The notes: generated by a model not told the origin, from the letters alone. A stretch of DNA of 64,000 nt from Fodinibacter sp038330415 (GCA_038330415.1 JBBQNZ010000002.1:1-64000), one strand, 5' to 3'; shown: positions 54,054 to 62,668, counted from the first letter of the stretch. Numbers and translations are program-made.

Positions 54054-54950
54054 TCAGCGTAGACCGAGGGCCTGCCCGGTCACCTGGGCGAGCGCCCGGT
54101 CCACGGACACGACGTCGACTCCCGGCATCCGGGCCAGGGTGTCGCGCAGCAGCTCGACCAGGCCACGCACCTCCACCCGCGTGGGGATGGCGTCCGAACC
54201 CGTGGGGGACTCGTCGCTGAGCACCTGCACGTAGAGGGCGCGGGTCTGGGGGCCCGGCTCCACGCCGAGCTCCTCGACGAGCCGGCGGCGCAGGTCGAGG
54301 AAGGCGCTGAGGGCAGCAGCCCGGCGACCGGCGGCGCACAGGGCGCGCATGAGGTCGCGGGTCAGCGCCTCGTCGTAGGGCTCCAGGGTCGTCCCGCGCG
54401 TGGCGAGCTGCACCGCCTCGTCGTACTCACCCACGGCGAGGGCAGCGCGTGAGGCGCGCCCGCAGGCCGTGGCCAGCTCGTGCCGGAACTCCTCGCGGGT
54501 CTGGTCCGCCCAGCCGGCGCGGGTCTCGCTGGCCAGCAGCGGCTGCTCACAGATCCGCAGCGCCCGACGGGTGAGGGTCAGGGCCAGCGTGTCGTCGGCG
54601 GTGGCGGCCCGGGTCAGCATCGACCGGCACCGGTTCACGTCGATCGAGACGCGCTCAGCGTCGAGCCGGTAGCCCGCGGACGTCGTGAGGATGGGGGAGC
54701 TGGTGCCCTTGCCGGCACCCATGGAGCGCCGCAGCACGCAGACGTAGGACTCGAGGGTTGCCACCGCGGACGCGGGCGGGCTGTCGCCCCAGAGCATCTG
54801 CACCAGCCGGTCCTTGGTCACCGGTGCTGCTCCGGCCAGGGCCAGGACCTCCAGGACCTGACGCGGCTTGATGCCGCCGAGCTGTGATCCCACGACCTCG
54901 GTCGTGGTGCTGCGGACCGTTGTGGTCCCGAAAAGCCTGATGTCGAACAT
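54054..54950 (-). CDS. SARP-family transcriptional activator (AfsR/BTAD type)
   Basis: A 298-residue regulator. The N-terminal OmpR-like winged helix (FDIRLFGTTTVRST, KPRQVLEVLALAGAAPVTKD, LESYVCVLRRSMG) is followed by the bacterial transcriptional activation domain (RAALAVGEYDEAVQLATRG, FLDLRRRLVEELGVEPGPQT). SARPs usually activate secondary-metabolite or cell-differentiation genes. None is in view; the two-component pair lies just downstream on the same strand (96-bp gap). ATG 54950 follows AGGGGTG. Confidence 0.88.
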   Translation of the reverse strand: MFDIRLFGTTTVRSTTTEVVGSQLGGIKPRQVLEVLALAGAAPVTKDRLVQMLWGDSPPASAVATLESYVCVLRRSMGAGKGTSSPILTTSAGYRLDAERVSIDVNRCRSMLTRAATADDTLALTLTRRALRICEQPLLASETRAGWADQTREEFRHELATACGRASRAALAVGEYDEAVQLATRGTTLEPYDEALTRDLMRALCAAGRRAAALSAFLDLRRRLVEELGVEPGPQTRALYVQVLSDESPTGSDAIPTRVEVRGLVELLRDTLARMPGVDVVSVDRALAQVTGQALGLR

Positions 54951-55144
54951 GGTCACCCCTGCACGGTGCCCGTCGCGTTCCCCTGCCGGCCCGCGATCTG
55001 GTCCAACTTTCGGCCATCGCATGGATGCCGGGTAGCCGCAGGAAGGGGGTCATCCGACCCTGCAGGTGACGGGGCCCGATCGGGTGATACCGGGGGGGCC
55101 GAACGGTTGATGCCGGGGTGTCGCCCCGCCCGCCGGCACCGTGT

Positions 55145-55178
55145 CGGCCCCCGGTGGATGCAGGTCCACCGGGGGCCG
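55145..55178. terminator. Hairpin terminator
   Basis: A 14-bp perfect stem (55145–55158 with 55165–55178), loop TGCAGG. It sits 32 bp past the stop of the small minus-strand ORF (55210), supporting transcription of that ORF. Confidence 0.7.
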
Positions 55179-55209
55179 GTCGCGCGGTGCGTTGCTCGGC
55201 CGGGGCCGG

Positions 55210-55356
55210 TCAGCGCACCGTCGCGGTCACCCGCAGGGTGGGTGAGTTCGTGGCGTCCGTGCTGGTCACCGAGCTGATCGTCAGCGTGGGCGTGCCGGTG
55301 TTGGTGAGGTTCATCGTGGTGCCAAGGTCGTGGTCGGCGTCTCGGGTCGTTCGCAT
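55210..55356 (-). CDS. Small ORF, 48 residues, beta-rich fragment-like
   Basis: ATG 55356 follows AGAGGGAG at suitable spacing, and a perfect terminator lies 32 bp past the stop. The protein (MNLTNTGTPTLTISSVTST, ending LRVTATVR) resembles the strand pattern of Ig-like or ASH-type surface domains. It may be a real small protein or the decayed end of a longer surface protein. No membrane segment or signal peptide. I do not recognise a specific family. Confidence 0.4.
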   Translation of the reverse strand: MRTTRDADHDLGTTMNLTNTGTPTLTISSVTSTDATNSPTLRVTATVR

Positions 55357-55442
55357 GGCGTGGCTCCCTCTGGCCGGCACCGGCCTGGAGTCACAAGGAG
55401 GCCAGCTCGACCTTGGGGAAACCCTGTGGCCAGCCGGGCGGC

Positions 55443-56036
55443 TCAGCCGCCGGTCGTGGAGCCCCTGCCGGGCGACTGCTCGGCGATGCCGCGCAGCTTC
55501 GCGACGTAGGCGTCCCACCACGCCTCGTCGACGTCGGGAAGGTTGGTGCCCCCCTCGCGCATCCCGCGCGCGCCGTCGAGACGCTCGCGCAGGATGTCGA
55601 GCTGCCCGGCGTGCCGCGCCGTCTCGACCGCCATGTGCACCAGCAGCGTGTGCAGGTCGGTGTCGGGCGTGCGCCACCACGGCACGGATGCCGGGGCGTC
55701 AAGCGGGAGCGACTCGATCGTCGCGTCGGCGAACGCGGTCACCCGCCGGTAGAGGTCGAGGACCTCCGCCGGCGACTCGTCGGGCGTGGCCCACATGTCG
55801 GCGTTGGGCTCGGCGTCGTCGGCCCAGAACGCCATCGGCTCGGGCCACGGCCGCCCGAGGCAGGCGCCGAAGTACTCCGCCTCCACCCCCGCGAGGTGCT
55901 TGACCACCCCGAGCAGGTTCGTGCCCGTGGGGGTCAGCGGCATCCGCTGGTCACGCTCGCTGAGCCCCTCGACCTTCCAGAGCACCGTCTCGCGCAGCCC
56001 CTGCAGGTATCTCCATGCCGTCGATGTCGCGTCCAT
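55443..56036 (-). CDS. DinB-family protein (DUF664 type)
   Basis: A 197-residue four-helix-bundle protein. Putative metal-site histidines are in VVKHLAGVEAEYFG and VHMAVETARHAGQLDILRE. The family includes bacillithiol/mycothiol-dependent transferases and DNA-damage-induced proteins, so a mycothiol-linked role is possible but not shown. A CAGGCT hexamer at a 6-nt gap precedes ATG 56036. The gene is close to, and on the same strand as, the NUDIX gene. Confidence 0.86.
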   Translation of the reverse strand: MDATSTAWRYLQGLRETVLWKVEGLSERDQRMPLTPTGTNLLGVVKHLAGVEAEYFGACLGRPWPEPMAFWADDAEPNADMWATPDESPAEVLDLYRRVTAFADATIESLPLDAPASVPWWRTPDTDLHTLLVHMAVETARHAGQLDILRERLDGARGMREGGTNLPDVDEAWWDAYVAKLRGIAEQSPGRGSTTGG

Positions 56037-56048
56037 CGGCCCAGCCTG

Positions 56049-56624
56049 TCATCCGGCGGGGACGCTCGACTCCTCCACGGCGGGCGCCGTGACCGGGCCG
56101 TCCCGCCACCGCTGGGGATGGGCCGCCAGCTCGAGCACGTCCAGCACGTCACGGGGCCACACGTCATCCGTCGTCATGGCGACGTCGGCGAGCGTCCACC
56201 ACCGGATGTCGGCCACCGTCAGCTGCTCCTCCTCGGTGTGGGCCGCCGTGTCGACCTCGAAGGCGGGCACCCGCACCACGTAGAACACCTCGACCTGGTC
56301 CACGACCTTGTCGCTGTAGCCGTGCACGACCGTGCGGGTCAGCAGCGGGCCGACGAGGTCGGCGCCGGTCACGACCAGGCCGGTCTCCTCCCACAGCTCG
56401 CGCACGCCCGCCTCGAGGTCGCTCTCGCCGGGGTCCACGCCACCGCCGGGCGTCATCCACCAGTGCGTGACCGGGTCCAGGCCGAGGTCGGAGTCCAGGA
56501 AGAGCAGCATCCGGTCGGCCTCGTCGAGCACGAGCACCCGCACAGCACGGCGCGCATAACGGGGCCGGTCCTCGGGGGCCGGGACGACGAAGCCGGGCTG
56601 GCCGGGGAGCGGGGATGACGACAC
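56049..56624 (-). CDS. NUDIX hydrolase
   Basis: A 191-residue hydrolase of nucleoside diphosphates linked to another group. The full Nudix box G-x5-E-x7-REUXEEXGU is present (GGVDPGESDLEAGVRELWEE then TGL). The N-terminus RRAVRVLVLDEADRMLLF gives the usual first strand. GTG 56624 is chosen rather than GTG 56630, because TAGCGT ends immediately before 56630 and 6 nt before 56624. Confidence 0.9.
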   Translation of the reverse strand: MSSSPLPGQPGFVVPAPEDRPRYARRAVRVLVLDEADRMLLFLDSDLGLDPVTHWWMTPGGGVDPGESDLEAGVRELWEETGLVVTGADLVGPLLTRTVVHGYSDKVVDQVEVFYVVRVPAFEVDTAAHTEEEQLTVADIRWWTLADVAMTTDDVWPRDVLDVLELAAHPQRWRDGPVTAPAVEESSVPAG

Positions 56625-56630
56625 CGCCAC

Positions 56631-56636
56631 ACGCTA
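56631..56636 (-). promoter_or_regulatory. -10 element, leaderless promoter of the NUDIX gene
   Basis: TAGCGT on the minus strand, 6 nt before GTG 56624. Confidence 0.5.
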
Positions 56637-56659
56637 ACCCGGTCCGCCCTACCCGTGGG

Positions 56660-56665
56660 TAACAT
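56660..56665 (+). promoter_or_regulatory. -10 element, leaderless promoter of the hotdog gene
   Basis: TAACAT, 6 nt before GTG 56672. It is back to back with the NUDIX promoter. Confidence 0.5.
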
Positions 56666-56671
56666 CAACGG

Positions 56672-57136
56672 GTGCCCGACACCTACGCGCTCTACCGGTC
56701 GATGTCCGCCAAGCCGCTCGGCAAGCGGGCCTTCTCGCTGCTCTTTGCCAGCAAGGCGCCCTACTTCCGCACCGTGCGACCGCAGGTGCGCGACGTGCGC
56801 CCGCACCACGCCGAGCTCAGCATCCGCAAGCGCCGGGCCGTGCAGAACCACATCGGCACGCTGCACGCCATCGCGGTCTGCAACGGGCTCGAGGCCGCGA
56901 TGGGGCTGCTCGCCGAGGCCACGACCCCCGAGGACCGGCGCTGGATCCCCAAGGGGATGCAGGTGGCCTACCTCGCGAAGTCGACGACCGACCTGCTCTG
57001 CGTCGCCGAGACCGACCCCACCGACTGGGCGCAGGTCGGCGACGTACCGGTGCGGGTCAAGGCGGTTCGCACCGACGGCGTCGTGGTCGTCGAGGGCGTC
57101 ATCACGATCTACGTCAGCGAGAGACCGGCTCGGTGA
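56672..57136 (+). CDS. Hotdog-fold protein (DUF4442, thioesterase-like)
   Basis: A 154-residue hotdog protein. The central helix is HIGTLHAIAVCNGLEAAMGL, and the strands follow (GMQVAYLAKSTTDLLCVAE). The family resembles PaaI-type thioesterases, but a catalytic Asp or Glu is not obvious; a substrate cannot be named. GTG 56672 has a -10 box at a 6-nt gap. Its 3' end overlaps the phosphatase gene by 23 bp. Confidence 0.84.
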   Translation: MPDTYALYRSMSAKPLGKRAFSLLFASKAPYFRTVRPQVRDVRPHHAELSIRKRRAVQNHIGTLHAIAVCNGLEAAMGLLAEATTPEDRRWIPKGMQVAYLAKSTTDLLCVAETDPTDWAQVGDVPVRVKAVRTDGVVVVEGVITIYVSERPAR

Positions 57137-57905
57137 GCCGCCGGCTCAGCCGCTCGACGTCAGCCTCGCTCCACCCCTGGGCGACCAGCCAGCCCGCCGC
57201 CCCGCCCCAGCCCTCGTCGACGGCGGTGAGGATGGCGCGGATCGAGTCCCCTTGGGGCAGCTGGTCGCTGAGCTTCTGCTGGGCCAGCGCCGCACCGTAG
57301 GCCTCACGCGGCATCAGCCGCCCGACGATCTGCTCGAGGCGCTCGCCGGTGAGCACGTAGTCGGCCACGATCTCGTCGTGCGGCACGCCGGCGACGTCGA
57401 GCGCCATCGCGACCACGGTGCCGGTGCGGTCCTTGCCGGCGGCGCAGTGCACCACTACTGCGCCCTCGGCGGTCGCGACCACCTCGAGGGCGGCGGCGAC
57501 CGAGTCGGGGCGGCGGGCCAGGTAGCCGAGGTAGTGCTCGGCCCAGAACGACGCATCGCGCACCGGGTCGTCACCGCGCCACGGTAGCGCCCGGGCACCG
57601 ACCGCCTCCGCGCTCTCGTCGGGCACCTGCTCGACCATCAGGGAGTGGTGGTGGTGGGTCAGTGACTCCACCCGCTGCAGCGGCCCCGGGCCCTCCAGGT
57701 GAAGCTCGGTGCCGGTGCGCAGGTCGACGATGTCGGTGACCCCCAGCGCCTCGACGAGGTGCTCGACGTCGGCCTCGGTGAGGTCCTGCAGGTTGTCGGA
57801 GCGGATCAGGCGCCCGGATGCCGTGTGCCCGCCACCGCGCGTCGGCAGTCCCCCCAGGTCACGCATGTTGACGATGCCGTCGAGCTCGATCCACCGGTCC
57901 GTCAC
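57114..57905 (-). CDS. Tyrosine-protein phosphatase (PtpB-like family)
   Basis: A 263-residue phosphatase. The P-loop HCAAGKDRTG (CX5R, with Lys and Asp as in PtpB) is near residue 153–162. The N-terminus NMRDLGGLPTRGGGHTASGR and the RSDNLQDLT segment match Tyr_phosphatase3. PtpB relatives act on phosphotyrosine and phosphoinositides; here it is cytosolic with no signal peptide. GTG 57905 has TAGGAT 6 nt upstream. Confidence 0.9.
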   Translation of the reverse strand: MTDRWIELDGIVNMRDLGGLPTRGGGHTASGRLIRSDNLQDLTEADVEHLVEALGVTDIVDLRTGTELHLEGPGPLQRVESLTHHHHSLMVEQVPDESAEAVGARALPWRGDDPVRDASFWAEHYLGYLARRPDSVAAALEVVATAEGAVVVHCAAGKDRTGTVVAMALDVAGVPHDEIVADYVLTGERLEQIVGRLMPREAYGAALAQQKLSDQLPQGDSIRAILTAVDEGWGGAAGWLVAQGWSEADVERLSRRLTEPVSR

Positions 57906-57911
57906 CGTGTC

Positions 57912-57917
57912 ATCCTA
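57912..57917 (-). promoter_or_regulatory. -10 element, leaderless promoter of the phosphatase gene
   Basis: TAGGAT on the minus strand, 6 nt before GTG 57905. GAGAAT at a 6-nt gap before GTG 57946 is a weaker counterpart for hemW. Confidence 0.55.
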
Positions 57918-57945
57918 GGTCGGGGGTCCGGGGGAGAATGGCGCG

Positions 57946-59166
57946 GTGCCCCGACTGCCCGACGGCGACCCCGCGCCCGAGACGGGCGAGCTGCCGCCCG
58001 AGGCGCTCGCCACCCTGGCCGGGTCGAAACTCGGGATGTACGTGCACGTGCCGTTCTGCGCGGTGCGCTGTGGCTACTGCGACTTCAACACCTACACGCT
58101 GACCGAGCTCGGGCCGGGCGCCTCGACCTCGACCTTCGTCGACTCGGCGCTGACCGAGCTCGACGTCGCGGCCCGGGTGCTGGGCCCCGGGGCCGGCCTG
58201 GTCGACACCGTGTTCGTCGGGGGTGGCACGCCCACCCTGCTGCCGGCGGCCGACCTCGTGCGGTGCGTGGCCGGCATCCGGGAGCGGTTCGGGCTGGCCC
58301 CCGACGCCGAGGTGACCACCGAGGCCAACCCCGACTCGGTCACCGCCTCCGACCTCGCGGTGCTGGCGGATGGTGGGTTCACCCGGGTGTCGATCGGCAT
58401 GCAGTCGGTGGTGCCGCACGTGCTGCGGACTCTCGAGCGCACCCACGACCCGGCGCGGGTGGCGACCGCGGTGGCCGGTGCCAGGGCGGCCGGGCTGGCG
58501 ACGAGCGTCGACCTGATCTACGGCACGCCGGGCGAGAGCCTCGCCGACTGGAGGACCAGCCTCGACGCTGCCGTGGCCCTCGAGCCCGACCACGTCTCGG
58601 CCTACGCGCTCGTCGTCGAGGAGGGCACCAAGCTGGCGGCGCAGGTGCGGCGCGGCGAGGTGGCGATGCCCGAGGGCGACGACGAGGCCGACAAGTACGA
58701 GCTGGCCGACTCGGTTCTGGCACAGGCTGGTTACGGCTGGTACGAGGTGAGCAACTGGTCGCGTGACGCCTCGGGGCGTTGCCGGCACAACGAGGGCTAC
58801 TGGCGGGGCGACGCCTGGTGGGGGGTCGGGCCGGGCGCGCACAGCCACGTCGGGGGAGTGCGCTGGTGGAACGTGAAGCACCCGCGCCGGTATGCCGCCG
58901 CGCTGGCCGCGGGTGCGTCGCCGGCCGCCGGTCGCGAGACCCTCACGGCCGAGCAGCGGCACGACGAGGAGGTGCTGCTGGGGGTGCGGCTGCGCGAGGG
59001 GCTGCCGGTCGACGTGCTCGAGGCGGCCGGGCGCCCGGCCGTGGCCGGGCTGGTGGCAGACGGCCTGGTCGACGGGCGGGCGGCGGTGGGGGACCGGCGG
59101 GTCGTGCTCACCCTGCGTGGCCGCCTGCTGGCCGACACCGTGGTGCGCCGCCTGCTGGGGGTGTGA
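57946..59166 (+). CDS. hemW: Heme chaperone HemW (radical SAM)
   Basis: A 406-residue radical SAM protein that binds heme and inserts it into respiratory enzymes. The cluster motif is CAVRCGYCDFNTY (CxxxCxxC, with an aromatic and no fourth HemN cysteine), followed by VFVGGGTPTLL and the HemN C-terminal domain. This pattern separates HemW from the coproporphyrinogen dehydrogenase HemN. The N-terminal 28 residues are an extension. It precedes the DUF3097–hrcA–dnaJ region, as in many Actinobacteria. Confidence 0.93.
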   Translation: MPRLPDGDPAPETGELPPEALATLAGSKLGMYVHVPFCAVRCGYCDFNTYTLTELGPGASTSTFVDSALTELDVAARVLGPGAGLVDTVFVGGGTPTLLPAADLVRCVAGIRERFGLAPDAEVTTEANPDSVTASDLAVLADGGFTRVSIGMQSVVPHVLRTLERTHDPARVATAVAGARAAGLATSVDLIYGTPGESLADWRTSLDAAVALEPDHVSAYALVVEEGTKLAAQVRRGEVAMPEGDDEADKYELADSVLAQAGYGWYEVSNWSRDASGRCRHNEGYWRGDAWWGVGPGAHSHVGGVRWWNVKHPRRYAAALAAGASPAAGRETLTAEQRHDEEVLLGVRLREGLPVDVLEAAGRPAVAGLVADGLVDGRAAVGDRRVVLTLRGRLLADTVVRRLLGV

Positions 59167-59174
59167 ACGACGGC

Positions 59175-59204
59175 GCGGCCGCCGGTCGGAGGACCGGCGG
59201 CCGC
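59175..59204. terminator. Hairpin terminator after hemW
   Basis: A 13-bp perfect stem (59175–59187 with 59192–59204), loop GGAG, between convergent hemW and the DUF4870 gene. Confidence 0.78.
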
Positions 59205-59230
59205 GTCTCGTCGCGAACCAGCGCGTCAGC

Positions 59231-59833
59231 TCACTTGACGAAGTGCGGGGTCATCGGCGGGTCCCACCACTCACCGTTGTTGGCCTTGATGGCGCCGACG
59301 AGGTGGACGATGATCGCGTAGAGGCCAGCGGCGATGATGAGCGGGATGCCGATGATCAGGCCGATGATCGTGATGCAGAAGATGATGCCCACGATGAAGG
59401 CGATGCCGGCCGTGATCTGCACGTTGAGGGCGTTCGCCGAGTGGTGGTGCACGAACGGGCCGCGGTCCTTGTAGATCAGGTAGATCACCAGGGCGCACAC
59501 GAAGCCCAGCGTGCCGCCGGACAGGATGGTGGCGGCCAGCGTGCCGCCGTGGGCGATGGTGCCCCAGGTGCGCTCGTCGGCCGGCGACATCGGGTTGGGC
59601 GGGGCGAGAGCCGTCCCGGGGGTCGCACCGGGGTAGGCCGGCGGGGGGAGCTGCGGCTGCGCGTACGGCGGCGGCGGCTGCTGCGCGTACTGCGGCTGCT
59701 CGAAGGCCGGTGGGGGCGGGGGCGTGGCCGACTCCGCGACGGGCACGAACTCGGTCACCTCGACATCCGCGGGCTGTGCAGGAGCAGTGGGGTCGCCCGG
59801 CGTCTCGTCGGGGCGGGGTGTGGTGTCGCTCAT
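59231..59833 (-). CDS. DUF4870 (Tic20-like) membrane protein
   Basis: A 200-residue protein. The N-terminal 85 residues are a Pro/Gln-rich cytosolic stretch with PPPPP and YAQPQLPPP runs. The C-terminal part holds three to four helices (HGGTLAATILSGGTLGFVCA, ITAGIAFIVGIIFCITIIGL, IPLIIAAGLYAIIVH) and the family's HHHSANALNVQI motif. Function unknown. A GAGGAG Shine-Dalgarno lies before ATG 59833. Confidence 0.87.
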   Translation of the reverse strand: MSDTTPRPDETPGDPTAPAQPADVEVTEFVPVAESATPPPPPAFEQPQYAQQPPPPYAQPQLPPPAYPGATPGTALAPPNPMSPADERTWGTIAHGGTLAATILSGGTLGFVCALVIYLIYKDRGPFVHHHSANALNVQITAGIAFIVGIIFCITIIGLIIGIPLIIAAGLYAIIVHLVGAIKANNGEWWDPPMTPHFVK

Positions 59834-60066
59834 CGGAACTCCTCGATCTGGTGGGTCTACGTCAATGAAACACCCGGTGCGGCACCGACGGCCGCCGATC
59901 CGGGGTGTGGCCGGGGTCGCTCTCAGGGTCGGGTCAGGGCCGACCCCTACCGGTCACCGCCGTGGAGGGGGGATCACCCCACCCGGGCGATTGCCGCGGC
60001 CGCACCGACCCGGCATCGTGACGACCGGACCCGGCATCGTGGCCGGCACGAAAGGGGAGTTTCGGG

Positions 60067-61476
60067 ATGACGACGAGCGTCGACAGCACGACACCACGGC
60101 CGGGCGACGTCCTGGTCGTCTTCGGTATCACCGGTGACCTGGCCCGGGTGATGACCTTCCGGTCGCTGTACCGGCTCGAGGCCCGCGGCCTGCTCGACTG
60201 CCCGATCGTGGGCGTCGCGGCCGACGACTGGAGCATGGAGCAGCTGGTCGACCGGGCCCGCACCTCGATCGCGGCGACCGGCGAGACCATCGACGAGGAG
60301 GTCTTCGCGCGGTTCACCGACCGGCTCTCCTACGTGTCCGGCGACTTCGCCGACGACGCGACCTACGGCCGGGTGGCGGAGGCGATGGGCGGTGCCCGCA
60401 CGCCGGTCTTCTACCTCGAGATCCCGCCCTTCCTGTTCGCGAAGGTCGTGGCCGGGCTGGCCGGGGCGGGGTTGAACACCGGGGCGCGGTTCGTCATCGA
60501 GAAGCCGTTCGGGCACGACCAGCAGTCAGCGGGTGACCTGGCCGCCGAGCTGCACCAGCACGTCGACGAGGCCCAGCTGTTCCGCATCGACCACTACCTC
60601 GGGAAGATGGGCCTGGAGGAGATCCTGCACCTGCGCTTCGCGAACGCGATCCTCGAGCCGGTGTGGAGCCGCCAGTACCTCGACAGCGTGCAGATCACCA
60701 TGGCCGAGAGCTTCGGCGTCGACGACCGCGGCAGCTTCTACGACCCGGTGGGGGCGCTGCGCGATGTCGTGGTCAACCACCTCATGCAGCTCGTGGCGGC
60801 GGCCGCGATGGAGCCGCCCTCGCGCGGTGACCTGCACACCGTCAAGGAGTCGCAGGTCTCCCTGTTCCGCGCGGTCGAGGAGGCCGACCCGGCCCACTAC
60901 GTGCGCGGCCAGTACGACGGCTACCAGGACATCAAGGGGGTCGCGCCCGGCTCCACCACCGAGACCTACGCGGCGTTGCGCCTCGACATCGAGAACTGGC
61001 GCTGGGCCGGCGTCCCCTTCTTCATCCGCACCGGGAAGCGCCTGCCGATGACCCAGACCGAGCTGCGGCTGGTCTTCAAGCGGCCGCCCCGGCTGGGCTT
61101 CTGGCCCAAGGACCACGACCCCGAGCCCAACCAGCTGGTGATCAAGATGGACCCCGCCACCGGCATCCGCTTCCAGGTCGATGCCAAGCGCACCGACCTG
61201 GGCCGGATCGGCCCGATCGAGCTCGACATGGAGTTCGCCGACGAGGGTGGCGAGGGAGCGACGCCCTACGAGGTGCTGCTCCACGCTGCGCTGGTCGGCG
61301 ACAGCACGAGGTTCAGCCGCCAGGACGGCATCGAGGAGACCTGGCGGGTCATGCAGCCCCTGCTCGACGCGCCACCACCGGTGCTGCCCTACGCGCCGGG
61401 CAGCTGGGGGCCGGAGGCCGGCAACGCAATCACGGCCGGCGTCGGTGGCTGGCACACACCGTGGATGCCACGCTGA
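60067..61476 (+). CDS. zwf: Glucose-6-phosphate dehydrogenase
   Basis: First enzyme of the oxidative pentose phosphate pathway, making NADPH; 469 residues. The dinucleotide motif is FGITGDLARVMTF (FGxTGDLA-type), the active-site motif RIDHYLGK, and EKPFGHD supplies the substrate-binding Lys region. It is not next to tal or opcA, so it may be a second, stand-alone paralogue. AAAGGGGAG precedes ATG 60067. A 13-bp direct repeat (ACCCGGCATCGTG, twice) lies about 40–70 bp upstream. Confidence 0.93.
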   Translation: MTTSVDSTTPRPGDVLVVFGITGDLARVMTFRSLYRLEARGLLDCPIVGVAADDWSMEQLVDRARTSIAATGETIDEEVFARFTDRLSYVSGDFADDATYGRVAEAMGGARTPVFYLEIPPFLFAKVVAGLAGAGLNTGARFVIEKPFGHDQQSAGDLAAELHQHVDEAQLFRIDHYLGKMGLEEILHLRFANAILEPVWSRQYLDSVQITMAESFGVDDRGSFYDPVGALRDVVVNHLMQLVAAAAMEPPSRGDLHTVKESQVSLFRAVEEADPAHYVRGQYDGYQDIKGVAPGSTTETYAALRLDIENWRWAGVPFFIRTGKRLPMTQTELRLVFKRPPRLGFWPKDHDPEPNQLVIKMDPATGIRFQVDAKRTDLGRIGPIELDMEFADEGGEGATPYEVLLHAALVGDSTRFSRQDGIEETWRVMQPLLDAPPPVLPYAPGSWGPEAGNAITAGVGGWHTPWMPR

Positions 61477-61481
61477 GCGGC

Positions 61482-61796
61482 ATGGAGCTCGTCGACCGCG
61501 TCCGCGCCCACCTGCCGACCGCCGAGGAGAAGCGGATGTTCGGCGGCACCGGGTTCATGGTCGACGGTGCCCTCGCCTGCTCGGCGAGCGAGCGTGGCCT
61601 GCTGGTGCGGGTCGGTGCGGACGCCCAGGCCGCTCTGCTGGAACGCAACGGTGTGGGGCCGATGGTCAAGGGTGGGCGCACGAGCCGGGGGTGGGTGCAC
61701 GTCGACCCCCACGTCGTCGCCGAGGACACCGCGCTCCACGAGTGGCTCGACCGCGGGGCAGCGGCCGCCCGCGCCTCGGTCAGCCCGGCGCCGTGA
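61482..61796 (+). CDS. TfoX N-terminal domain protein
   Basis: A 104-residue protein with the TfoX/Sxy N-terminal fold: RVRAHLPTAEEKRMFGGTGF, then MVDGALACSASERGLLVRVG and SRGWVHVDPHVV. Full TfoX regulates competence in gamma-proteobacteria, but short actinobacterial homologues have no known role. ATG 61482 fits family length; ATG 61461, overlapping zwf by 16 bp, is possible. It overlaps the convergent DUF3097 gene by 17 bp. Confidence 0.8.
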   Translation: MELVDRVRAHLPTAEEKRMFGGTGFMVDGALACSASERGLLVRVGADAQAALLERNGVGPMVKGGRTSRGWVHVDPHVVAEDTALHEWLDRGAAAARASVSPAP

Positions 61797-62655
61797 CGAA
61801 GTCGATCAGCTCCTCGACCCGGCCGAGCAGCTCGGGCTCGAGGTCGGCGTAGGTCTCGACCGACGCCAGGATGCGGCGCCAGGCCAGCGCGAGGTCGGCC
61901 TGGGTCGAGTGCGGCCAGCCGAGGTGCGCGGCGATGCCCGCCTTCCACGAGGTCCCGCGCGGGATCACCGGCCAGGCCTGCATCCCGAGGCGCTGCGGCT
62001 TCACCGACTGCCACACGTCGACGTAGGGGTGGCCCACGACGAGCACGTGGGCGGCATACGGCTGCACGGCCCGCGCCTCCTGCACAACCCGCCACTCCTT
62101 GGTGCCGGGCACGAGGTGGTCGACGAGCACGCCCATCCGACGCCCCGGACCGGGGGCGACGTCGCGGATCGCCCCGGCGAGGTCGTCGACGCCGTCGAGC
62201 AGCTCGACCACCACGCCCTCGACCCGCAGGTCGGCGCCCCACACCTTTTCGACCAGCTCGGCATCGTGCTTGCCCTCGACGTAGAGGCGGGACCCGATGG
62301 CGACCCGGGCCCGCTGCCCGGTCACCGTGCGCGAGCCGCTGGCGGTGCGTGCGGATGCCGCCCGCGCCCGTTCCAGCTCGGCGTCCGCTGTCGCGCGTGG
62401 GGGGGTGAGGGTGACCGGTGCGCCGTCGACGAGGAAACCAGGCCCGAGGCGGAAGCCCTTGGTGCGGCCGTGCCGGTCCTCGAGGTGCACCACGCGCACG
62501 CCGCCGGCCTTCTCCACGCGCACCACGGCGCCCACCCAGCCGGTTTCGACGTCCTCCACCACGGTGCCGGGCTCGGCGGGGAGCTCGACCGAGCGTCCCC
62601 GCGGCGGCCGCCGCCAGTCGCCCCCCAGCACGTCGCTGCCGTACCCGTTCGTCAC
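61780..62655 (-). CDS. DUF3097 family protein with Toprim-like signature
   Basis: A 291-residue actinobacterial protein of unknown function, regularly found between hemW and hrcA. The N-terminal half is a beta barrel-like region ending near residue 80. The middle contains LYVEGKHDAELVEKVWG and, further on, GVLVDHLVPGTKEW, arranged like the Glu and Asp motifs of Toprim domains; this is my inference. GTG 62655 is preceded by TAGCCT at a 7-nt gap. Confidence 0.85.
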   Translation of the reverse strand: MTNGYGSDVLGGDWRRPPRGRSVELPAEPGTVVEDVETGWVGAVVRVEKAGGVRVVHLEDRHGRTKGFRLGPGFLVDGAPVTLTPPRATADAELERARAASARTASGSRTVTGQRARVAIGSRLYVEGKHDAELVEKVWGADLRVEGVVVELLDGVDDLAGAIRDVAPGPGRRMGVLVDHLVPGTKEWRVVQEARAVQPYAAHVLVVGHPYVDVWQSVKPQRLGMQAWPVIPRGTSWKAGIAAHLGWPHSTQADLALAWRRILASVETYADLEPELLGRVEELIDFVTAPG

Positions 62656-62662
62656 GGCGGGA

Positions 62663-62668
62663 AGGCTA
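62663..62668 (-). promoter_or_regulatory. -10 element, leaderless promoter of the DUF3097 gene
   Basis: TAGCCT on the minus strand, 7 nt before GTG 62655. Confidence 0.5.
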
